From the NCBI GenBank assembly GCA_001430745.1, contig KQ481997.1:232817-266616 (forward strand): 33,800 nucleotides of DNA. Direction: 5' to 3'. This DNA is from Auxenochlorella pyrenoidosa. Taxonomy: Eukaryota > Chlorophyta > Trebouxiophyceae > Chlorellales > Chlorellaceae. Positions within the stretch are counted from its first letter, which is position 1, and the number at the start of each line of letters is the position of its first letter. The translations under genes and the position numbers were made by a program. Of this stretch, positions 12,141 to 23,184 are shown in pieces. Below the pieces are notes generated by a model, which ran no database searches, was not told the origin of the DNA, and was given only the letters and a program-made list of their open reading frames with translations.

Positions 12141-12872
12141 NNNNNNNNNNNNNNNNNNNNNNNNNNNNNNNNNNNNNNNNNNNNNNNNNNNNNNNNNNNN
12201 NNNNNNNNNNNNNNNNNNNNNNNNNNNNNNNNNNNNNNNNNNNNNNNNNNNNNNNNNNNNNNNNNNNNNNNNNNNNNNNNNNNNNNNNNNNNNNNNNNNN
12301 NNNNNNNNNNNNNNNNNNNNNNNNNNNNNNNNNNNNNNNNNNNNNNNNNNNNNNNNNNNNNNNNNNNNNNNNNNNNNNNNNNNNNNNNNNNNNNNNNNNN
12401 NNNNNNNNNNNNNNNNNNNNNNNNNNNNNNNNNNNNNNNNNNNNNNNNNNNNNNNNNNNNNNNNNNNNNNNNNNNNNNNNNNNNNNNNNNNNNNNNNNNN
12501 NNNNNNNNNNNNNNNNNNNNNNNNNNNNNNNNNNNNNNNNNNNNNNNNNNNNNNNNNNNNNNNNNNNNNNNNNNNNNNNNNNNNNNNNNNNNNNNNNNNN
12601 NNNNNNNNNNNNNNNNNNNNNNNNNNNNNNNNNNNNNNNNNNNNNNNNNNNNNNNNNNNNNNNNNNNNNNNNNNNNNNNNNNNNNNNNNNNNNNNNNNNN
12701 NNNNNNNNNNNNNNNNNNNNNNNNNNNNNNNNNNNNNNNNNNNNNNNNNNNNNNNNNNNNNNNNNNNNNNNNNNNNNNNNNNNNNNNNNNNNNNNNNNNN
12801 NNNNNNNNNNNNNNNNNNNNNNNNNNNNNNNNNNNNNNNNNNNNNNNNNNNNNNNNNNNNNNNNNNNNNNNN
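12141..12872. other. Assembly gap (732 N)
   Basis: This is an uninterrupted run of N between the last visible TH2 exon and the first visible TH1 exon. Any open frames called across it are artefacts. It hides the 3' end of TH2 and probably the 5' end of TH1. Confidence 0.99.
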
Positions 12873-12922
12873 CCCCACCCACCCACCCACACACACACAC
12901 ACGGCCCGTGCTGCCGCCCCAC

Positions 12923-15900
12923 CTTGCCAGCCGCGGACGCCGGCTGCGACGCCCCTTCCTTGAAGCTGCTGGGCCGCCGCAGCGCCGGCACAAACTGCTG
13001 ATTGAACAAGAATGCAGCAATCTCCGACCCTGGGAAAGGTGGTGGGGGGGTGGGGGTGGGGTGAGGGTGAGGGTGGGGGTGGGGTGGGTGGGGGGTGGGG
13101 TGGGGGAGGCATGGGGGAGCGCCAGGGAGAGACAAATAGCGCTTTGCGCAGCCGCAGCTGGCCGGCCGGATTGGGATTCCTAAATGGCCGGCTGCGAGCA
13201 GGCTCCCACGGTGCACAGCCGGCTGTTTCTGCGCACGCAGGCCAGGGGGCTGTGCACGCCGCCACAGCCGGGGTCCAGCCTCAACTGGCCGGCCGGTTGG
13301 CTGGATCCGGGCTTGGACGGCTTGCACGACCCATGGCCCGCGTGCGCAGAAACATCCGGCTATGCATCGGCGGCTTGCACGACCCCATGGCCCGCATGAG
13401 CAGAAACATCCGGCTGTGCATGCCCAAAGCCCACAGTTGCAGCGGGCCATCAAGGAAGCTACCCTGGACACCAGGCACAGCCCGCAGGCAGTGCATGTTT
13501 GTTGCGTGCAGTGGGAGACCCCAGCACCCACAACCAGCCACTATCATCACTCATCGCCCACTCACAGGAGCCTGCCTCCCACAGAACGGGCGCCTCGTCG
13601 GGGGCATGCTCCCGAGCGTCAAAATCCAGGGGCGCCGACAGCAGCGGCCGCGTCTCAATCCCTGCAGGCGGGCGGGACGGGATGCAGAGGAGCAGCGGCG
13701 CGGCGTGATGCCCCGCTGCCAGCAGCCCTGCCGCGGCAGCCGCCTTGCGGCAGCAGCTCGGGCTGTGGGTAAAGTGCGCAGCTGGGCGGCTGCTCGGCTC
13801 TGCCCCGTCCCGCCATCGCTGGCGCGACAGCTGGCAGTCCGGCTGCGCCAGCCGCACGCCAGGGTCGAAGCCAGGGGGCTGCTTGCTTCAGGCAAACAAA
13901 TGCCCCTCACCTGCCACTGCTGCCACTTGGCGCACCAGGTCGTTGCTGCCGCCCAGCAGCGCAACTAGCCACCGACTAATCGCTCAAGGCCCCAAACATG
14001 TCAAAACAGTTGTGGTTAGAAATGTCTCTCACCCGCCACCGCCGCCACCTGGCGTACCAGGTCGTTGCTGCCCACCAGGATGCCGCAGTCGGCGGAGATG
14101 AGGGGCGGGATGTCGGTCATGGAGTCGCCGATGTAGACTGCAGGGGGTGGGGAGAGGGGTGGGGGGTGGGGTGTTGAGTGTGGAAGGGGGGTGGGGTAGG
14201 GGGGGTTGGGGGCCCACGAGGCAGTGGCCGACGGTGGTGATCATGAGGCACAGGCGGCGGTGTGCAGCACGAGGTGGAAGCATCCAACATTCGGAAGATT
14301 TGGGGAGAAGGCGGGGGCCAGCGGCAAGCGGGAATGCAAGTCCGAAGCCGCCGGGGGCTCACCGCTGATGCCCTGCCCCCCCTCCCCCGAGGCTGCCAGG
14401 TCCAGCAGGAGGTCATCCAGCAGCCGGCCCTTGTCGCCGGCGCACTCGCACCGCCTGCGCCGGGGTGGTGGTGTGTGGGGGGGGGTGCGGGGAGGGCGGG
14501 GTCCAAAGGGGGGGGCAGAGGGAAAAGCGCGAGGGCAGCGGGAACAGCGCAAGGCCCCACGGTGCTGGCAGCTGCGGGCCCGCGCCGGCTGCAACCGCCG
14601 CTCAACACCTCGAGCAGCGGCGCAAGCTTGCCGAGCAAACACAGCGGCTGAGCGGCACCAGCAGGCAGCTGCTAGTCGAGCTCACCGCTTGATGTTCCCA
14701 GTGGATGTGTCTCCAAAGTACTCCAGCTCGTTGGCATACACCACAACGGAGCCGGGCGGCGCCGCCACCGCGCTCTGCCCGTCGCCCTCTGCGGATGAGG
14801 CGCCGACAGGGGGGCGAACGAGGCCGCACATTTCAGTCAGCGGCAGGCAGGGGGGGCCCACAGGGGGCTCGGTACAAGGCCGCTCATGGCAGGAGGGGGC
14901 GGCGACGGCCGCACCCTAAGGGGCGGCTGCTGCCCAGCGCCGCCGCCGGACCCTTGCCTGGCATGCTGGCAGCAAGCCCATGCACAAGGGTGCGCCCACA
15001 GCCCTGCACATGTCAAGTCTCCCGCTACGCTCGGGCGCTCCGCACGCATGGAGGCTCGCCATGCCACCCTACATGCCGCAAAAGTATGCTGCCCAGCCAG
15101 GCGCCCCCACCTGCAATGACCACGGACAGGCCCTCCTGCGACAGCGCCGCCTTGACCATCTCAGCAGACCAGTTGACCGACACAACGTAGCTGCGGGGCG
15201 GAGGGGGGTGTGGGTGGGTGGGTGGGTGGGGGGCCGGAGCAGCGAGTGCCTGCTGAGGGCGGCACAGGGCCGAGCGGCTGCATGCCAGCCAGCCGGACAC
15301 CCAGACAGAAGGCCACAGTCCGAGCGTGCCGCCCTGCGGGCCACCAACACCACAGCAGCGAGCATTTGCAAGGGGCGCAGCCCCAAGCGCACGAGGGCAC
15401 GCAAGGCAAGAAGGGGCAGGTGCTGGGGCTTGCTCACGTGGGCACCCCCGCCTGGCAGGCCTTCTTCAGCAGGTCGAGGCAGCCGCCCTGCATCCTGATG
15501 GAGGCGCCCGCCCGCGCCAGCATGCCCTTCTTGATGCCGCTCAGGATGCCTGCGGGTGACCCAGGAGTATGGAGGCGGAGGTGCGCACTCAAGTGCGGCG
15601 CTGCAGCCTGCCGACATGCACATTTTGATGCCGCGCGGGATGCCTGCCTGGTTGGAAGCAAAAGATGGGAAGCAGGGCAGGGCACGCGGAGGCGCTGCCA
15701 GCAGGGGAGCCGCAGCATCCCTGCCACTGCAATCACCACCCTGTTAAGCCCCTGAATCGAACACCAGCCAGCACCCGCTTCAGCCCCCCTCACCCGACTC
15801 GATCACCACCCTTTTCTTTTCCCCATGAACCCAGAACCAGCCAGCACCCGCTGCAGCCCCCCCCACCCGACTCGATCACCACCCCGTTCATCTCCTTGTC

Positions 15901-18900
15901 GAACTCGGACAGTCGGTCCACAAAGTCGCCCAGCCAGGCAAAGTCGTAGTCGGCGGGCTCCTCGGGGTCGGGCTGCGGGGTGCCATGGAGGGTGGGGTGG
16001 GGGGAGGGAAGGGAGCGGCAGGCGTGGATTGGTTGGGTTGTGGCGGCATAGTGGCATGGGAGGGGCAGGTTGGATGGGCTAGTGACGATGCAGCGGTTGA
16101 GACATTGCAGCACAGCACAGGGTTTTCAGGGTTGTCGCAGACGCAAAGCTTGTCACACAGCTCAAGATTACAGGGAATTTATGGTGTTGAATTGCTCCCA
16201 GTAGGTAACTGCCTTTGCCAATGGCACGCCGCATGCTCCTGCTAAGCTTGTGAACGTCCAGGTGGAGAGCCAGCTGGGGAACGTCAAGGTTAGCAGTAGC
16301 ATGCGGGCTGACATTTGCAGATGCCACCACCTGCTGGCAGCAACGCGACACTGTTACTCCCCAAGTGAACTTGAACCCCGTGTGACAAGATTTGCGACTG
16401 CTGAAGGATGGTGGGGAGGAGCTTGGCTGGCCGGAACTTATGAAGGCTGCATAACTAGGCCAGGTATGCATCTGGGCCCAAAACCAGCCCAGCCCAGCCA
16501 AGGGCCAGTTGCAAATCGGTCCCGAACACGATCGCATGAATTTCAGGCTGCAAGCATCTTGCACAACTGGCAGCACTTGCTGCCCGCAGCCCCAAGGCCG
16601 GGCCTGCCTCTGCGCCCGGGGCAGCCAACACCAAAACACGGCCGCCCCGCCTGTTCTGGTGCACCGGCTTGCGCGAGCGGCGCCAGCTGCCATGTTGGCT
16701 CCCGCCTGCGCTGTGCGCGCTGCCCTCACTCCCCTCCGCCCCTCCACTCCCATCTCCCGTCGCCCTCACCTCCGGGAGAATCTCTTCCAGCAGCGACGCC
16801 CGCCGGCTGCCGTAGTTCTGCACCAGCCACTGCAGCTGGCCCTGCAGCTCCGCCCGCAGCGCCTGCTGCGACTCCTGCCCGTCGACCTGCGGCAGGCAGC
16901 AGGAGGCACGTTGCGGGACAGGATGCAGTTAGCAGTCCCCAGGGCAGAATGGAGAACTGCAGCGCTGCCAAAAGGTCAGGCGAGGCGGAACGTGGGGCGG
17001 CTGGCTGCGCCCGCCGCGCCGCGTGCGGCCGCTCCAGCCAGCGGCACGCTGTGTGCGGGGCCGGCCGAGGCGGCGCCCCGCCTCGCCTTGGCCACCGTTG
17101 CCTCGATGGCGGTCTGCATGATGAGGCCGATTGAGTCAGAGGCCGTGCAGGTGTCGTCAAAGTCGACGACCAACAGGGAGACGCCGCGGCGCGGCGCGCG
17201 GTACGGCTGCGCGCTGCGGGCGGGAGGCGGGGGCAAGGGGGCGGGGCAGCGTTTTTTTCTTCTTCTTTTTCTTTGGGCGTGAGGCAGGGGCAAGGAGACA
17301 CTCTCAGGGGCTGGCACGCTGCGGCGACGTACAAACAGGCTGACAGGTTGACTTGACGATGCATGCAGGCCGAGCCAGGCTCAGGAAGGCTGCGTGGTTT
17401 CTGCAGCAGCAGGGTGGTTGCGGCAGCAGGCAACACGCCAACAGCAGGCGTGCGACCCGCCCGGCTTGCCTGAAGAAATCAACCTCCAGCTCCATGGCCC
17501 GCCGGTAGTGCTGTAGCAGGTTGTCTGCAATGGGAAGGGCCAAAAAGAATGGCGATGAGCCGTGATATGCAGCAGAGCAGGCTGGTCCTGGTGCCAGCAG
17601 CAGAGGTCGCACGCCCAGCGGCGGCTGCCACTCGCCAAGTCGGCGCGGCGACGAGGTGGGCGGCGGCGCCCAGCGCGTCGATCGACCGAGCGATCGCGCT
17701 CTCCCCGAGGTGCTGAGAGAGGAGATGCGCCTTTGTGCCGACCGTGCTGCTGCCAGCAGGCGGCCCTCCCCAAACCCAACAGCGGCCTTAGCAGGCAGCA
17801 GCATCATGCTGCATTGGCTAGGATCGCGATGAACGAGCGAAATGAATGCACGGCATGCATAGGCGACGGGATGGCACCGCCGCCGCCCTGCTGGCGGGCA
17901 GGCAGGTGCCGATGTAGCGGGTCGGCTGCCTTGCCCTTGCTTGGTGGTCATCTAAGAGGCACAACCGGAGCTTCAATCGGATTGGCTCTGGAGATAAATT
18001 GACGGGTGGGGTTGGCAGGTGTGCCGGCACAGCAGTGGGCGGCGGGGCAGAGCAGCGTGGCGGCGCTAGCAATGCCGCTGTCTGAACTTCCCGCTAGGCC
18101 CTGGTCGGCACTGAGCACACCTTGCTGTCCAGGTGACAGCCACCCAACATGCTGTGCCCTGTGGCAGGCGTTCTCCTATTTCAGCACCAGCTGGGCACCG
18201 GCATGCTTCAGCAGGAGGAGAGCAGCCAGGGCTTCCTCCTGTCTTCATGCTCTCCTCGGCTGGCAGGCAGTGCGACAGCAGATTGGTGGGACCAGTTCCA
18301 GGCGGTGTGGCCCTCGTTGACCTGTGGTCAGCAGGCAGCAGGGCATGCTGGTCACAGGCCAACAAGGCATAACCAGCTTGGCTCAAGGTCTGGCGATCCG
18401 GCATGAGCGGGTGTCGGCTGTGCTGCCTCCTGGGCTGCAGCAGGTGAAATATGATCCTGGAGTAGCCAGCCTAGGTTTTAAGCCACAGTTGCAGAAAGCC
18501 TAGCACCAACACCGGCCTAGCTGGTATCCCAGGGAGAGACAAGATGCAACCCATGATGCAACCGGCCGACGTGGGACACGCACAGCCAGGTTGTTCGGCA
18601 AGCAAGCCTTGGCATGCTGCAGTCTACGAACCGCCTGAGATGCCTGGATTGAAGGGCATAGCAGTGTAGAGTGAGCAGTCAGCAGCCACACTGCAGGTGC
18701 TGGCCACGGCACGGCGGCGTGGCGGCAGCGCAGCAGTGGCACGAGGAGGAGCAGCGACCTCAGCACCGCGCTGTGCAACAGTTCGGCTTGAGTCCATATC
18801 GCTCAGTCCTCGAAGCTTTTGAACGCAAGAGCTTCAACACAAAGCCCGGAGCCATCTCGTCCATCTCGCTTCGGCGCACACTATCGGCGATTATTTCTGC

Positions 18901-21900
18901 TAATTTACCAACAGCGGGTAATTTTCGTAACAGTCATGAGCCGGTGCATTCGCCACGCGGGCTTGCGACACCCCGAGCACCGTGCATGGCCCTGGCTGGT
19001 CTATCGGAGTGCTTGTGTGTCAGCACGGGAAGCTGGGCGCGCATGCGGCGCAACGGCTGGACTTCAAAGTCTGCTGCTGCCGCCGCTGCCGCCGCCGCCG
19101 GCCGCCACCATCAACCGTCACCGCTGCCTTTCCCCTCACCTGCCCGCAGCATGAAGCTGCTCACGCACAACATGCTGCAGTGCCACATCAAGGGGGTCAA
19201 GAATGGCTACCCGCTGAAGATCGAGGCAGAAAAGGTGCGAAGCACCAGCAAACCCGGCCAGGCCTGGGCCGCGGGGCAGGCACGCCAGGTCACGTGTGCA
19301 GTTGAGGAGCCTGGCGCGGCTTGCTGTGGAAACATGCAGCTGTCGTGTTGTTGACGCCACCGCAGGTGGGGCAGCGGGAGCAGGACTATGAGCCCGACTT
19401 CCTGCGGCCCGAAGCATGCAGCTGTCGTGTTGTTTATGAAACCGCAGGTGGAGGAGCGGGAGCAGGACTATGAGCCCGATTTCCTGCGGCACATCTACCC
19501 GCGCCTCAACTGGCCGGCGCTGCGAGAGGGTGCCGCCGCCATGGGTGCGAGCGCAGGGCGCCGCGGCGCAGAGGCACGGCTGCCGCTGGTGCCGGTGCCT
19601 CTCTGCAATTCTGTCCCACCCAGCTGCTGTGGCCGCTCGCAGCCGTTGCAGTGCTGGAGGGAGCCCTTGCTCGGCTGTGCCCCAGAGGCGTTCAGGCGGG
19701 GTTCTCGCCGCCGCCCCACGCGCGCCCAGGCAGGCTTTCCCTGCCGCACTGCTTGCCTTCCGGCGCACCGCAGGCATCGAAGACCTGCCCGAGCCTGCCC
19801 CAAGGGCACCCAGGCAGGGCTCCCCTGCTATTTTCTCCGTGCCTGCCGCAGGCGTGGACGACCTGCCCGAGTCGGTCAGCGAGGAGATGCTCGAGGATGA
19901 GGGCTTTCTGAAGCGCTTCCACCACGCCCTGCTGGAGGTGCACCTGGAGGAGGGGTCGCTGGTGTGCCCCGAGACAGGCGAGGCACTCCCCAGGGGGCCA
20001 GGGAAGGGCGCGGCTTTTGTTTCGCGCCCAGGCACGGGCTGCCGAGCTCGGCAGGGAGGCCCGGCAAGGGTTGGCACCTCAGCAGCGCTCAGCCAGCACA
20101 AGACGGCTGCGAGGCGACGCTTGGGAGCGTGAAGGGCAGCAAGGTTGGCCCGAGGCAGCGGCCAAGCTGCGCAGAGGGCTGCGAGCAGTTGCCACCGCGG
20201 CGTGTGCAGCAGCAGGGCGGGGCGCCCGCCTGGCGCTGCACAGCACAGATGGCCTCGATGCCAGCCTCCCGAGCGCCAGCGTAAGCCGCCGCCTTTTGGC
20301 TGCTTGCAGCAGCGGCTGCGTCAGCATGATACAAAATGCGCATGCAGAAAATGATGTTTCTCCCATCCCTGGCGATGCAGGACGCAAGTTCCCCGTCAGC
20401 AGCGGCATCCCCAACATGCTGCTGCAAGAGGACGAGTGCTGAGCTGGCGGCGATGCTGAGCTGGAGGCGGCACTGTGTGAGGCTTATTTTGCCCCGCCGG
20501 CTCCGCCATACCAGCTTCGCAAACCCCTGACCTCTGTTGTTTCGTCTGCTCACCCTTGCTTGGCTCTTCCCTCCTGCTCGCTCTGCCCCTGCTCTCAACC
20601 CCTGGCGCTCGCTTCTCCTGCTTTCCCACCCGGTCCCGCTGCCCTCCCCGCCCGCCCTTCTGCGCACTCCCACCACCACCCTGTTCTGTTGCTGGCCAGC
20701 AGCACCCGTAAACCCTCGGCCACGCTCACCGAAGCTCTCGGTGGACGAGGTCTCGTCCAGCACAGCCTCTGCCTTGCCCGGCAGGCGAAGGTACTCAGCG
20801 CTGCTGTAGGAGCGCACCCACTCTGCATAGGACAGGGACAGCAGGCAGTTGGTGAATGCACAGGGCATAAAACAGCAGGCAGTTGGTGAAAACAGGATTT
20901 ATGGCAGGGGACAGCGCTGCTGTAGGAGCGCACCCACTCTGCATGGGACAGGGGACAGCTGGCAGCTGTTTAGGGCAGGGGACGGCAGGCAGCTGGGGGG
21001 TCAAGGAACCAAGGGCGTCGGGCTTGTGCTGGCGTGTCGTTTCGAGCAAGCGCGTCCCCTGTGCGACGCGGACGAGGGCGGAGCATGGGCGCGAAGGCAA
21101 GGACAGGCGGCACGGGGGCGAGCGCCCGCTTATGCTCTGTTGAGCTGGCGATTTGTGTCCCGGGTTCCAGCCATATACGTCAACGCCCCCTCGCCGCCCC
21201 CCACCCCACCCCATCCCCCACCGCCCCACCTGACCCCACCTGCCCCCAACAAAAACCCACCCGTGTACTCGTGGTCTGCCTCTGGGAACGCCTTTGCCAG
21301 CTGCAGCGCCAGGTAGGCGTACAGCCGCAGGCAGGGCACCATGGCACTCACTATGCCCGCCACGCCCTGCAGGCAAGGGGTCAAGAGACAGACACAGACG
21401 GAGCGCACATTGGCAAGTGCGCCACTGGCGCAGGCAGGGTACTGTGGCGCTCGCTGTGCCCGCCACGCCCTACAGGCAGGGCGCCAGGCAGGTGGTCGGA
21501 CAGGAGGCCGGGCGGTAGGCCAGGCAGGCGAGGAGGGGGCGAGCAGTTGCGCCACCGGCGCAGGGCAGAACCGTGTCCAACCCGGTACAGCACAGTACTG
21601 CTGAGGCCCTGCCCAAGCAGTGAGCAGGCGCGCTGGCCTCGGTGCTGCCCAGCCGGATGGCCGAGCGGCCCCTGGCTCGGACGCTCATGCCAGGGGCCGC
21701 TCGGCCATCCGGCTGTGCAGCACCAAGGGCAGCGCGCCTGCACACTGGCTTGGACGCTCATGCCAGGGGCAGCCCCCCGCCTTGCCTGTCGGGGGTCGCT
21801 GGCGACGCCGTGCAGCCACTCGACATAAGCCTTGGTGGCAGGCAGCGGCTGCTGGTGCTGCGAGAGGTCCACGCCCCACTCCTGCAGTGTGTGTGTGTGT

Positions 21901-23184
21901 GGGTGGGTGGGTGTGTGGGGGGGGGGAGGCGCGGTGGCAGGGCGAGGCACGAGAAGGACACATGCTCAGCTGGCTCAACTGCATGAGCAGCACAAACAGG
22001 CCTTCTCCACAACGCATGCCCTCTGAGCTGCCAGCTGCTGCTGCTCACACCGCTGCCCCGCTGGCCTGCGTTTCCAGCGCGGCCGGCGCATTCAAGCAAC
22101 CGCCCACCGGCGCCAGGTGCATGGTTGGCAGCGCTTGGAGCAATGTAAGGCCCCCCGAGGCAAGGCGATGGCTGGCAGCGCAGCAGCGGCACAGGGCAGC
22201 GGTGCACGGCAGGGCAGCGCGCCTCACCGCCGCGTAGCTGTCGTGCAGCTTCAGCTCCTCCTGCACCCCCGTCAGCAGCTCCCCCAGCGCCTGCGCCAGG
22301 TGCTGCTGCCCCGGGGCGCACCGCTGGATGGCCGCGCTGTAGCCCTCGGCTGCATGGGGAGGGGGGGGGGGGGGGGGGCGAGGCGGGATAGTTGGTCATT
22401 TACAGCTGGTCGTCCAGGGTGTGATTTGTAGGATGCAGGGTTGGACAAACCTCAGGCGAATGCTCCGAACCTGGGATCCAGGTTTCGGAGCCCGAATTGC
22501 AGCAGCCTGGGGGCCAGCAGCCTGGGGTTTGAGACCAGCCTGCCCCCCAGCAGGAGAGGCGCGCCGCATGTCGCCAGCAGGCACCGGCTGTACCATTTTG
22601 GTCAGGGGAGACAGCCCAGGGCGGAGCTGCGCCCACAGTCGTGGGCAACCCCGCACAGAAGGGCACCAATGCCCAGCACCCACCAAAGCTGCGCAGGAAG
22701 AAGGCATCCTCAGCAATGTAGCTCTGGAAGGCCTCCCTGCAGGGCACCGGGCCAACAGGGTTCGGTCCGGTGCTTTGACCAACCAGTCAACGCAGGCGGT
22801 CGTGGGCAGGCAGGCGGCAGGCAGGCGGGCTGTGTGTGTGGGGGGGGGCCATCCGCAGGGACGCAGCGCGGGGCGTGCAAGCCGCGCCCCGCCCGTTTCG
22901 CCCTGCCGGCCGGGCGGCAGCACCTCGCCATGGCGTCTGGGCAACCCGTAGCACCCTGCCATGCTCTGCGTGGGCGGGGTGGACCCTCCAAGGCAGCCTG
23001 CACTGCAGTTTGGCCAGCTTCCTACGGTGCGGACCGCAGCAGCAGCCAGGCCGTCACACCTGGGCAGCTCTCCTGCGCCCAGCGCTCGGACAAAGGGGTT
23101 GTGCAAGGCTCGCAGGATTGTGTGCTGAACCTCTTGATCGCCCCACAGGCGCGCCCCAGTTGTCTTGGGGCTCGGAACCCCCAT
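12923..23184 (-). CDS. TH2: TH2: TenA + HAD thiamin-monophosphate phosphatase, 3' end in gap
   Basis: Plant TH2 dephosphorylates thiamin monophosphate to thiamin through its HAD domain; its TenA domain belongs to the aminopyrimidine-salvage family. Exons: 23184-23060, 22736-22684, 22349-22228, 21881-21786, 21366-21261, 20822-20730, 17524-17470, 17213-17087 (or 17096), 16886-16770, 15972-15867, 15549-15438, 15190-15111, 14788-14686, 14454-14363, 14137-14033, 13661-13566, 13029-12923; all phases agree, about 565 residues visible. TenA (about 1-217): NPFVRALGAGEL, FQSYIAEDAFFLRSF, MVPC with the Cys near 144 as in Cys-type TenA, and YRRAMELEVDFFSAQP. HAD: motif I VVDFDDTCT (Asp about 234/236), ANELEYFGDTSTG, and VYIGDSMTD (about 463-471). 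The chosen ATG at 23184 gives a normal TenA N terminus; in-frame ATGs at 23259 and 23382 would add a leader. Donors after 21786 and 17470 are GC, and probably 17087 too. The frame is still open at the gap. Confidence 0.9.
13031..13112 (-). repeat. G4/i-motif-like tract abutting the last visible TH2 3' splice site
   Basis: A dense array of GGGGT/GGGTGA units on the plus strand is C-rich on the coding strand and ends at TTTCCCAG|GGTCGG. Confidence 0.85.
13319..13424. repeat. 53-nt tandem duplication in last visible TH2 intron
   Basis: Two copies start at about 13321 and 13374, with shared core AGAAACATCCGGCT and GGCTTGCACGAC. It is intronic and has no splice junction inside. Confidence 0.8.
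13899..13955 (-). repeat. Intronic copy of TH2 HAD exon end and donor
   Basis: A diverged copy of 14021-14077, which covers the exon end (NDLVRQVAAVA) and its GTGAGAG donor. The copy keeps a GTGAGG donor. Confidence 0.85.
15621..15651 (-). repeat. Decayed copy of TH2 acceptor and exon start (GILSGIK)
   Basis: It resembles 15530-15556 (acceptor GCAG|GCATCC). The copy lies upstream of the real exon on the coding strand and keeps GCAG|GCATCC followed by a diverged exon start. Confidence 0.65.
15763..15813 (-). repeat. Intronic copy of TH2 exon end (VVIES) and donor
   Basis: A near-identical copy of 15837-15888, displaced by about 74 nt. It includes the exon end and a usable GTGAGG donor. Confidence 0.85.
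15973..16769 (-). other. TH2 intron of about 0.8 kb without genes
   Basis: This lies between the exon ending SLLEEILPE and the exon starting PDPEEPADYDFAWLGDF. The stretch 16090-16450 is noticeably less GC-rich than its surroundings. I see no coding or RNA feature in it. Confidence 0.5.
19151..20442 (+). CDS. TRM112: TRM112-like methyltransferase activator, nested in TH2 intron
   Basis: A small zinc-finger partner protein that activates several eukaryotic methyltransferases acting on tRNA, rRNA and release factor eRF1. Exons 19151-19234, 19448-19544, 19852-19977 and 20381-20442 give 122 aa, close to the family's usual 120-125. Hallmarks: MKLLTHNMLQCHIKGVKNG at the start, EPDFLRHIYPRLNW, FLKRFHHALLEVHLEEG, LVCPETG, and the C-terminal GRKFPVSSGIPNMLLQEDEC. 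Intron 3 has a GC donor (ACAG|GCGAGG), required to join CPET to GRKFPV. The acceptors of exons 2 and 3 both have tandem copies upstream (19331-19410 and about 19764-19790). The whole gene sits on the opposite strand within one TH2 intron. Confidence 0.93.
19331..19492 (+). repeat. Duplicated TRM112 acceptor and exon 2 start, about 82-nt unit
   Basis: Copies at 19331-19410 and 19413-19492 both contain CCGCAG|GTGG followed by the codons for EQDYEPDFLR. The second is the real exon, since only it continues into HIYPRLNW. Confidence 0.9.
20796..20953 (-). repeat. Duplicated TH2 acceptor and exon start (EWVRSYSSA)
   Basis: The real junction is in 20796-20837. A copy differing at one base over most of its length lies at 20912-20953, within the upstream intron. 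Confidence 0.9.
21329..21481 (-). repeat. Duplicated TH2 acceptor and exon start (GVAGIVSAMVPCL)
   Basis: The real junction is in 21329-21378. A diverged copy at 21429-21481 lies in the upstream intron. Its acceptor is still TAG. Confidence 0.85.
21625..21740. repeat. Long inverted repeat (51-nt arms, 14-nt loop) in TH2 intron
   Basis: Arms 21625-21675 and 21690-21740 pair with three mismatches. The inner 25 bp (21651-21675 with 21690-21714) are perfect, and pairing continues imperfectly beyond. The loop plus the inner arm edge recur directly at about 21750-21777. Confidence 0.9.
22463..22490. repeat. Short hairpin in TH2 intron 2
   Basis: A 12-bp stem with one bulged base and a GAT loop (CTCCGAACCTGG pairing with CCAGGTTTCGGAG). 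Its role is unknown. Confidence 0.7.

Larger units (their letters stand above)
17525..20729 (-). other. 3.2-kb TH2 intron housing an antisense TRM112 gene
   Basis: The donor is G|GTGAGC after SSTESF; the acceptor is GCAG|AC before NLLQHYRRAMELE. Joining them restores the unbroken last TenA helix with phase 1 on both sides, so this is one intron and not two genes. TRM112 occupies 19151-20442 on the other strand. From 17525 to about 18780 I see only non-coding sequence. From 18790 to 18940 the base composition turns AT-richer with no coding frame, which suits the TRM112 promoter or 5' UTR. The CAG just before the TRM112 ATG could be a 5'-UTR 3' splice site. Confidence 0.75.

Noticed and set aside
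11546..13531. Long open frames through the N run
   Set aside because: They are open only because N codons are not stops; no real sequence supports them.
22520..22545. GTTTGAGACCAGCCTG as a tRNA or SINE-like box
   Set aside because: No cloverleaf, A box or tail can be built around it. It is a short chance match inside an intron.
20730..22736. TenA part as a separate stand-alone gene
   Set aside because: The last TenA helix (YRRAMELEVDFFSAQP) is found only across the large intron, in matching phase, and runs directly into the HAD motif.
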